Assembly: GCF_016904675.1 (NCBI RefSeq)
Contig: NZ_CP070228.1
Location: forward strand, 434,001-498,000
DNA length: 64,000 bases
From: Arcanobacterium phocisimile
GTDB lineage: Bacteria > Actinomycetota > Actinomycetes > Actinomycetales > Actinomycetaceae
Direction: 5' to 3'
Part shown: one piece after another, positions 56,661 to 64,000 of the stretch
Numbering within the stretch: the stretch's first letter is position 1
Layout of the letters: each line of letters starts with the position of its first letter
Made by a program: the position numbers and the translations under genes
The notes under the pieces: model-generated
Told to the model about the DNA's origin: nothing
The model's database searches: none
The model's input: the letters and a program-made list of their open reading frames with translations, nothing else

Positions 56661-58565
56661 TGGACACCTGCTGTGCAACACCAGCGACGCCAGTCAACAC
56701 CGACACAGACACCCGCGAGTTAGCTCTCTGGTGGCGCGATCGAAACCTGCAAATCTCCATGCTCGCCGGGCTCTTCCTAGTGCTGAGCATCGCCACTAGC
56801 TGGTTCTTCGCCGGAAATATTCTCGGAACGCTGGGAGCTTGGATATCGCTATTGCTCGGTGCCGGACAGTTTGTTCCTGAAGCCCTCACTAAACTAGCGT
56901 CTAAGAAAATCGGTATTAGCGTCCTGATGACGCTGAGCGCTATTGGCGCGGTTCTACTTGGCATGGTCGAAGAAGCAGCTGGCCTCGCATTCCTCTATTC
57001 TGTTGCCGAAGCGCTCGAGCATCGGGCAATGACCGGCGCCCGCCACAGCCTACGCTCCTTGCTCGATCTGCTACCGACTAACGCAACCCGCATCGGTCAG
57101 GATGGAAAAGACACTCAGATCGATGTATCAGAAATTCTTCCCGGAGATCGTTTGCGCGTCCACGCCGGCGAACGGATACCAACTGATGCAATAGTTCATG
57201 AGGGAACCTCACGTCTCGATGTTTCAGCAGTTACCGGCGAATCAATCCCAGTCAACGTCCAGCCAGGCGATACTGTCTACGCAGGCTCGATCAACCAGTC
57301 TGGTGTCCTCCACATTCACGCCACCGCACCTGGCAGCCGCAACTCGCTCACCGCCGTCGTCGAACTCGTAGAAAAGCTCAAAACATCAAAGGTGACCGCG
57401 CGCGAATCGCAGACCGTCTCGCCCGCCCACTCGTGCTTGGTGTGCTCATCCTCGCCGCGCGCATTAGGGATCTCAGTGCCCATCACCGTTATCTCTGGAA
57501 TCGGCGCGGTGAGCAAAAAGGGCATCGTTTTTACCTCCGGCTCCGCCTTCGAAGAAATCGGATCTATCAACCACATCGCCTTTGATAAAACCGGAACGCT
57601 CACGAATAACCAGCCCGTCGTCGTCGAGATTCTCACCGACCCGAGCTACACCGAAGCGCAGATACTCGCGCTCGCCGCCCGGCTGGAAACGCACAGTCAT
57701 CACCCGATTGCGCGTGCAATCGCAACAGCCGTTGCGCCTGACGATGCTACGTCTGACGCCACCGTTCTCGACGCCGCGCCATCCGCCGAACCACACGCGC
57801 CCGCTATCCATGACGCACCCGTTGTCCATGACGCGCGCGAAGTACCCGGAGCTGGCATGGAAGGCACAGTGGATGGCCAACGAATCGCCGTTGGCAACTC
57901 CCGTTGGCTCGCCCCACAGCAGTTTGCCAGCCGCGTCGCCGAACTTGAAGATGCAGGCGCCACCATCGTCGTCGTTGCGCGAAACAATGAAACAATCGGC
58001 GCAATAGTGGTACGCGACGAGCTACGCCCAGAAGCAGCTAGGGCAGTCGCTGAACTCAACGCCGCCGGCATTGGCACAACCATGCTCACCGGAGACAACC
58101 TTGCCACCGCCCGCACGCTTGCCAACCACGCCGCAATCACCGATGTCCAAGCCCAGCTTAAACCGAAAGAAAAAGCTGCGGCCGTCCAGCGGTTAAGCAC
58201 AACGAAACAGGTGGCGATGATCGGCGACGGAATCAACGACGCCCCCCGCATTAGCTCAGGCACGTGTCGGAATCGCGATGGGAGCCCACGTCTCTGACGT
58301 CGCCGTCGAGAGCGCAGATATTTCCTGCGCTGGTCAGGAGCTCACTATTCTGCCGCAACTATTTGCTCACGGCCGACGTTGCCGGCGTATTATCGATCAA
58401 AATATTGGGTTCTCGTTGCTGATCGTCCTTGGGCTGTTGCCGTTGGCGCTCACCGGCGTGCTTGGATTAGCGATGGTCGTATTCGTTCACGAGTTTGGTG
58501 AAGTATTAGTAATCCTCAACGGCTTGCGTGCCGGTCGCTTCCCGCGAGGCGCTGTAAGTCGATAG
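56660..58565 (+). pseudogene. heavy-metal P-type ATPase (CtpG/CadA-like), inactivated
   Basis: Metal-exporting P1B ATPase. Intact parts include SAVTGESIPV, the phosphorylation site FDKTGTLTNN and the hinge MIGDGINDAP. Three lesions are visible. First, a base is missing in the A-run near 57372, after which KGDRARIADRLARPLVLGV continues in another frame. Second, the following membrane segment is largely deleted and the metal-binding SPC reads SPR (about 57450). Third, an extra C in the run at 58242-58247 shifts the last membrane segments (to AVSR, 58565) out of frame. The first and third could be sequencing errors; the second cannot. The gene is coupled to cmtR. Confidence 0.85.
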
Positions 58566-58687
58566 GGTAGGCTAGTAGTTGCTCAGACGGTTTAACGACG
58601 GCGGACGCTGAGTTTCTGTAGAAGTAGGCGCCCTGGGTGGTAGTCGGTGCTGGGTAACAGTTATGTCTGAAAAACTGGAGGATACAC

Positions 58688-59128
58688 GTGCGGTTGTGGA
58701 GTCTACATCCGAGTAATTTAGATCGTGCAGCGTTGATTGCTGGATGGCGTGAAGGACTGCTCGCGCAAAAAGTCCTTGCCGGTCAAACCAAAGGTTATCG
58801 TGACCATCCGCAGTTGCAACGATTCCGCGAACATTCCGATCCAATGTTGGCTATCGGCGCGTGGCTGACCGGGCTTTATGAGGACGCCACTCGCCGTGGC
58901 TACAATTTCGACCAGTCGAAAATCTTGCATTCTCCACAGAGCCTATCTGATATTCAGATCCCGGTGACGGATGGGCAATTGGCTTATGAGGCACGTTGGT
59001 TACGCAGTAAAGTTGCTCGACGCGCTGAGCATCTGCTCACCGAGCAGCCGTGGATTGACGACTCCTTTACTGCCCACCCAGTTTTTGTTGTGGTTCCAGG
59101 CGATATTGAGTCGTGGGAGAAAATCTAG
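58688..59128 (+). CDS. pyrimidine-dimer DNA glycosylase (endonuclease V type)
   Basis: 146 residues of the Pyr_excise family, T4 endonuclease V-like, which removes UV pyrimidine dimers. The N-terminal MRLWSLHPSNLD places the conserved family residues at the start, and KGYRDHPQLQRF and RRGYNFDQSKI follow. The start is GTG with GGAGG six bases upstream. Family members use their N-terminal residue as nucleophile after Met removal; this one would expose Arg2, so the exact chemistry is uncertain. It stands alone, with 122 bp of gene-free sequence upstream. Confidence 0.78.
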   Translation: MRLWSLHPSNLDRAALIAGWREGLLAQKVLAGQTKGYRDHPQLQRFREHSDPMLAIGAWLTGLYEDATRRGYNFDQSKILHSPQSLSDIQIPVTDGQLAYEARWLRSKVARRAEHLLTEQPWIDDSFTAHPVFVVVPGDIESWEKI

Positions 59129-59142
59129 TTGATTTCACAATG

Positions 59143-59197
59143 AACCCCCTATACACTGAGTGACTAGAGGAATTAGTCACTCAGTGTATAGGGGGTT
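59143..59197. promoter_or_regulatory. perfect 24-bp inverted repeat in front of padR (operator)
   Basis: Arms 59143-59166 and 59174-59197 are exact inverted copies with a seven-base spacer (GAGGAAT). The right arm ends two bases before the PadR start codon and contains the GGGGG purine run that would serve as ribosome binding site. It probably binds PadR; in RNA it would also form a very stable hairpin hiding the start site. Confidence 0.8.
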
Positions 59198-59199
59198 GT

Positions 59200-59730
59200 A
59201 TGGAAGTCCAGTACGCATTCCTTGGTCTGCTCACCCAAGAACCAAATTACGGCTATGAGTTGAAAAAACTCTATGATCAGCTGTTCGCCGGCGACAAACC
59301 AATTCTGCCTGGTCAAGTCTATTCCACCCTGGCTCGCCTCTTACGCGACGCCAAAGTGATCGAAGTCGACGACGACGGCGCATCCAACGGCCCTAGTCGC
59401 ACCAGATACGCTTTAACTCAAGCCGGCCGCGACGCCGTCGTCGAATGGCTCAATACCCCAGAAGTGCCGTCCCCAACACTACAAGCAACCATGTACGGAA
59501 AAACAGTCCTCGCCCTCATCGTCGAAGGCGATGCCGCACCTTACCTACGCGCTCAACGCAAACTACATCTCGAACGCATGCGCGACCTTACCCGGCGCAA
59601 AAAAGACGCACCGATGGCTGAAAAACTCCTCCTCGATAACGCAATTTTTCATATCGAAGCTGACCTGCGCTGGATCGAACTTGCCTCTGCCCGCCTCAAC
59701 ACACTCAAGGAAGAACTATGCCTGAAATAA
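59200..59730 (+). CDS. PadR-family transcriptional regulator
   Basis: 176 residues. The winged helix (AFLGLLTQEPNYGYELKKLY, VYSTLARLLRDAKVIEVDDD, RTRYALTQAGRDAVVEWL) is followed by a C-terminal helical dimerisation domain. It overlaps the ABC ATPase gene by 13 bp, so the regulator and exporter are made together. It most likely represses this operon through the inverted repeat just upstream and is released by the transporter substrate. Confidence 0.92.
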   Translation: MEVQYAFLGLLTQEPNYGYELKKLYDQLFAGDKPILPGQVYSTLARLLRDAKVIEVDDDGASNGPSRTRYALTQAGRDAVVEWLNTPEVPSPTLQATMYGKTVLALIVEGDAAPYLRAQRKLHLERMRDLTRRKKDAPMAEKLLLDNAIFHIEADLRWIELASARLNTLKEELCLK

Positions 59731-60383
59731 TCCTCACCGCCCGCGATCTCACCAAAACCTACGGCACAACTCGCGCCATGCGCGGAATATCGCTCGACGT
59801 CACGCGCGGCGAAGCCCTCGCTATCATGGGACCATCCGGCTCTGGAAAATCCACGTTGCTCCACGCCCTCGCTGGTATCGAACTCCCTGATTCTGGCACA
59901 ATCCAGGTTAACGGACGTGAACTCACCACCATGAGCGAATCAGAACGCACAATACTGCGCCGGCGGGACTTCGGCTTCGTCTTCCAATTTTCCCAACTTG
60001 TCCCCGAACTCACCGCACGTGACAATGTTGCCGTGCCACTCCTGCTTGATGGCAAATCAAAATCCAAAGCCTACTATGAGGCCAATAAATGGTTAGACAC
60101 CGTTGGATTGCTCGAACACGCCCAATCCCTTCCCGGTCAACTCTCCGGTGGCGAAGCTCAACGAGTCGCTATTGCCCGGGCGCTGTGCCCAAAACCATCC
60201 ATCCTTTTCGCCGACGAACCTACCGGATCCCTCGACTCGCTCAACTCCGAAACCGTGATGGCCATGTTTATGGACATTGTCCGAACAACCGGAATGACGG
60301 TCGTTATGGTCACCCATGAGCCACTGATCGCAGCCTATGCCGATCGGGAAGTCGTTGTGCGCGACGGACTGCTGGAGGGATAA
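59718..60383 (+). CDS. ABC transporter ATP-binding protein (MacB type)
   Basis: 221 residues. Walker A GPSGSGKST, signature LSGGEAQR and Walker B ILFADEPTG are complete, with the switch His in MVTHEPLIA. It sits between padR and a large FtsX-type permease, three bases before the latter. The system would export a peptide, lipid or drug. Confidence 0.92.
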   Translation: MPEIILTARDLTKTYGTTRAMRGISLDVTRGEALAIMGPSGSGKSTLLHALAGIELPDSGTIQVNGRELTTMSESERTILRRRDFGFVFQFSQLVPELTARDNVAVPLLLDGKSKSKAYYEANKWLDTVGLLEHAQSLPGQLSGGEAQRVAIARALCPKPSILFADEPTGSLDSLNSETVMAMFMDIVRTTGMTVVMVTHEPLIAAYADREVVVRDGLLEG

Positions 60384-60386
60384 ACA

Positions 60387-62585
60387 ATGTATCTATCGTG
60401 GACACTCCTGCGCACCTCCCTAGCACACACCAAAGGACGCCTCGTGCTGATCGCCGGGGCAGTGGCACTCGGTGTCATGCTCTTGCTGACTGCTGCCTCA
60501 TTTCATAATGCGCTATCTGTTGACTCGCCGTCGTTATGGTTACGAAGTATTGGTGACGAAATGGATGCCCAAGAAGGAGGCCGTCCGGCACCCGATCCAG
60601 CCAATTCTGTACGGGTAGCAAAAGATGACTTCAACCCGCTCATGAAAGTCGGTGCCAGTGAGATCCGCGGCGTCATAGTCGATTCCTCGGCCACCGTGAA
60701 CGCCCCAGAGCTCTATGCTGTAACGTGGCCAGCTCCTGGAGAATATCTCGTTTCGGCTGGGGTCCGAACTCTTATGGAAGACCATCCGGAATACCAACTT
60801 CACGATCGCTTTGGGGTAACCGATATCGGAAATCTGCCACAGGAATTAACAGCCGGCCCAGATGATCTGCTCGTTATTCGTGGCGCATACCTCGGCGATA
60901 CCGGGGTAGTAATCTCTGATTTTTCCCAAGCACCACCAGAATCGATCAAAGTCAGCGTCGTTATTATGTACCTCGGGCTGATCGTTATTCTCTTCCCCGT
61001 TTTGCTATTGATCTCAATCTCAGCAACACTCGGCAGTGTGCAACGCGAACAACGCTATGCTGCACTGCGGCTCGTCGGTGCCACCAGTGGGCAAGTTATG
61101 CGAATACTAGTCATGGAAGCAATGGTTGGCGCAGTGATCGGCTATATACTCGGACTGGCGTTGTTTATGGCAGTGCGCCCAATCTTCCCAACCATTGGGA
61201 TCGACGGCATGCGATTGTGGGCAAACAACTTTGCGATTACCCCGCTCCAAGCAGGCGGCGTTGCCATCGCAACAATTGTCTTAGTGGTCCTTGCCCACAG
61301 CTGGGGGATGCGCCACATCCATGTGTCACCACTAGGTGTGATGCGCCGGCAAACAACCACTCGCAAACCGCATTGGTTACGGCTCATACCACTTGCAGTG
61401 AGCATCGGTGCGATCGCTTACGAGTATGCAGTGGTGGACTATAATTCCGGCGTTATTAATGATTCATATATTTTGATAGGGGCCGTTATCGGCATGATGG
61501 TCGGCTTAGTGGTCGCTAGTGCGTGGCTAACCTATAGCGTGGCACGGATCAGTGCTCGCTGGGCCCGCTCTGCGCCAACGATTATTGGTCTGACGTATGT
61601 CCAAGCACATGCTTCACGAATCTCACGTTCAGTTTCCGGTGTGGTACTCGCAGTTTTCGCAGGTTCCTTCTTCCTCACTGCCGTGTCCCAAACAGATGAT
61701 GTTTTTGCCCGCGCTTCGCAAACCGTCCACTCGTTGAACTCGGGTACTTCAGTCATTCTCGGTTTCGACGACGACGCACCGGCACAGCGCCTCAACGAAC
61801 TGCTACAAGCTGAACCGACCATCGAACAAAGCCATGTTTTCCCGTTGGTTGCAGGTGCCTGGACAGTATTTGACTGCCAGGTAGTCAATGACTACATTGA
61901 TACTTCTTGCGCCGATGGTGTCGTTGGCGTCAACCTGTGGGCATCGAAGACCAACGAACAAGCACAAGTGAGCGCCACTAGCCTCGCAGATTTCAAGGAA
62001 CATGTGGGATCGGCGTATGGGGCAGCAACCGACCGCACACAGTATACGGTAGTGACAAAACTACGTGACCCAGGCCAGCTAGAACAGTTCCGTTCCTTGC
62101 TAGCGCGGACACACCAGTTAGAAAACAACGAAGAGAATATCTGGATGTTCTCCGCTGGTGACAAATCCGCGTTTGCTGGAGTAGATGCCATTATTTTGCT
62201 GACCTACTTGGTTCACTTCGGCATTGCCGGAACAATCGCCGTCGCAATTATATCGATGCTGGTATCAACCTATGCTGGTTTGCTTGAACGCCGTCGTTCC
62301 CTGCTCACGCTTCGACTCAGCGGAATGCAACCCAAAAACATTACCCGCATGATGCTCATCGAAACCGTTGGGCCGTTGACGACGATGCTGGTTATTGCCA
62401 GCTCACTCGGGTTCGGTGCTGCCTGGGTGATGCTCCAGATATTCTCCTCGACCCTCGATGCTACCTTCGACCCGGTCCTCGTCGCAGTCCTCATCTGTGC
62501 GTTGGTCCTTGCTGGTTGTGCGATTGTTGCGCTGTCTCCGGCGATGCGCCGTATCACCCAACCGGCAACAAACAGACAAGAGTAA
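60387..62585 (+). CDS. FtsX-family ABC permease, 732 residues
   Basis: An N-terminal membrane segment (about 18-38) is followed by an extracytoplasmic domain. Three membrane segments follow (about 190-310), two central ones (about 330-375), a second extracytoplasmic domain with two cysteines (FDCQVVNDY, TSCADGVV), and the last three segments (about 610-725). This is the duplicated FtsX layout. ERRRSLLTLRLSGMQPKNI and REQRYAALRLVGATSGQVM are the two coupling regions that contact the ATPase. Confidence 0.88.
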   Translation: MYLSWTLLRTSLAHTKGRLVLIAGAVALGVMLLLTAASFHNALSVDSPSLWLRSIGDEMDAQEGGRPAPDPANSVRVAKDDFNPLMKVGASEIRGVIVDSSATVNAPELYAVTWPAPGEYLVSAGVRTLMEDHPEYQLHDRFGVTDIGNLPQELTAGPDDLLVIRGAYLGDTGVVISDFSQAPPESIKVSVVIMYLGLIVILFPVLLLISISATLGSVQREQRYAALRLVGATSGQVMRILVMEAMVGAVIGYILGLALFMAVRPIFPTIGIDGMRLWANNFAITPLQAGGVAIATIVLVVLAHSWGMRHIHVSPLGVMRRQTTTRKPHWLRLIPLAVSIGAIAYEYAVVDYNSGVINDSYILIGAVIGMMVGLVVASAWLTYSVARISARWARSAPTIIGLTYVQAHASRISRSVSGVVLAVFAGSFFLTAVSQTDDVFARASQTVHSLNSGTSVILGFDDDAPAQRLNELLQAEPTIEQSHVFPLVAGAWTVFDCQVVNDYIDTSCADGVVGVNLWASKTNEQAQVSATSLADFKEHVGSAYGAATDRTQYTVVTKLRDPGQLEQFRSLLARTHQLENNEENIWMFSAGDKSAFAGVDAIILLTYLVHFGIAGTIAVAIISMLVSTYAGLLERRRSLLTLRLSGMQPKNITRMMLIETVGPLTTMLVIASSLGFGAAWVMLQIFSSTLDATFDPVLVAVLICALVLAGCAIVALSPAMRRITQPATNRQE

Positions 62586-62590
62586 GGGGA

Positions 62591-63262
62591 TCAGAATTCG
62601 TGTTTAGCACGCAAATCTAGTGCTTTGCCAACACGCGCCTCCCGGGCCTGTGCCCACGGGATAGAAATATCACGCATGAGGCGCGCGACCTCCTCCGCGC
62701 CGCCTGCTTCCATAGAATCAGCAAGGTTCGCTAAATCAGGGGAGGACAGGTTTTGATGAAGTTTGGCTTTGCCAACCACCTCAGTAACAGCAAGTTCTAT
62801 TCCTACGATGGCGCTGTAGGCTCGCTGAATCCGATGGGGCTGACTATCAGCCATCGTCCATACCGGTTCATGATGTGCAACGAGTTGTTGCCAATGTTCG
62901 TGTTTCCAGGCGTCGTCGTCGAACGTATGGAACGCGCCCCGAATATGAACCGTCACATAATCCCAACTAGGCGCGGTAGGCATAACTGATCCAGGTTTTT
63001 CTGGCGGTAGATAGTGCCCGGGGACGTGCGCGTCAGCTCCAGTGACGATCAGTAGCGCATCGCCAGAATCGTGAACTTGCGGATTTACTCGGTTCAAATG
63101 AGCTTGCACAACGTGCGTACCATCTTTGTCGATGACGACGAACGGGACGCGCGTTGCGTTAATACCATGCTCGCCAGTAGTGATCAGTTCCCCAACGCCG
63201 ATACGGCTGGCGTAAGCGAGAGCAGCTTGCGGATCGAGCATATGTTGATGAGCGACGTACAT
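62591..63262 (-). CDS. PaiB-like FMN-binding protein
   Basis: 223 residues of the PaiB / FMN-binding negative regulator family, a split-barrel flavin fold. Typical segments are GELITTGEHGINATRVPFVV, HLNRVNPQVHD, VPGHYLPPEKPG and VPTWDY-like APSWDYVTVHIRG. PaiB was first described as a repressor in Bacillus, but many relatives are probably oxidoreductases. It is convergent with the ABC permease, five bases apart, and upstream of nothing in the same operon but folA 38 bp away. Confidence 0.85.
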   Translation of the reverse strand: MYVAHQHMLDPQAALAYASRIGVGELITTGEHGINATRVPFVVIDKDGTHVVQAHLNRVNPQVHDSGDALLIVTGADAHVPGHYLPPEKPGSVMPTAPSWDYVTVHIRGAFHTFDDDAWKHEHWQQLVAHHEPVWTMADSQPHRIQRAYSAIVGIELAVTEVVGKAKLHQNLSSPDLANLADSMEAGGAEEVARLMRDISIPWAQAREARVGKALDLRAKHEF

Positions 63263-63300
63263 GAAAATCCTTCGAAAGTGGCGAGAACTAGCTTGGCAGC

Positions 63301-64000
<700 letters not shown>

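Overview
The window looks like a chromosomal segment of a moderate-GC actinobacterium of the Actinomycetaceae type (Arcanobacterium/Trueperella-like). This is inferred from a complete GlgE alpha-glucan operon, the actinobacterial block uvrD2 / cyclodehydratase-like protein / DUF2342 / PDZ-Lon / PPA1309 / UPF0182, a CmtR-type metal sensor, and several apparently leaderless genes. I could not run a database search, so the genus is a guess.

Layout. (1) 1-13.4 kb is a core carbohydrate region: the 3' part of a GH31 glucosidase, then on the minus strand glgE-treS-mak-glgB (trehalose to maltose to maltose-1-phosphate to branched alpha-glucan), ogt, glgP and trpS. A glycogen debranching enzyme (glgX) at 39.4-41.6 kb belongs to the same metabolism. 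(2) 13.5-17.6 kb is an AT-rich five-gene cluster on the minus strand: a 41-residue precursor-like peptide, a radical SAM enzyme, an M50-like membrane metalloprotease, an ABC permease and an ABC ATPase. It looks like an intact RiPP system that I cannot assign to a known product and is the main candidate for novelty. (3) 17.6-39.3 kb is an accessory region full of decayed insertion sequences (IS110, several IS3, an internally deleted ISL3). It carries a double alpha/beta hydrolase, a secreted protein broken at an eight-G tract (possible phase variation), a DUF4132 giant protein with a small partner, three MFS transporters, a YcaQ/AlkX-type DNA glycosylase, a decayed second radical SAM gene, and an MFS cassette sitting inside a duplicated glgX 3' end.

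(4) 41.6-54.1 kb returns to core genes: nudC, uvrD2, the conserved actinobacterial block, then a GntR/ABC operon. (5) 54.3-56.2 kb holds an initiator tRNA-Met gene followed by a complete ISL3-family element with an exact 8-bp target duplication and a triplicated left end, but a frameshifted transposase. (6) 56.2-64 kb holds a CmtR-like sensor with a ruined metal P-type ATPase, a pyrimidine-dimer glycosylase, a PadR/MacB-type ABC operon behind a perfect 24-bp inverted repeat, a PaiB-like protein, folA and the 3' end of thyA. No rRNA or CRISPR array was seen.
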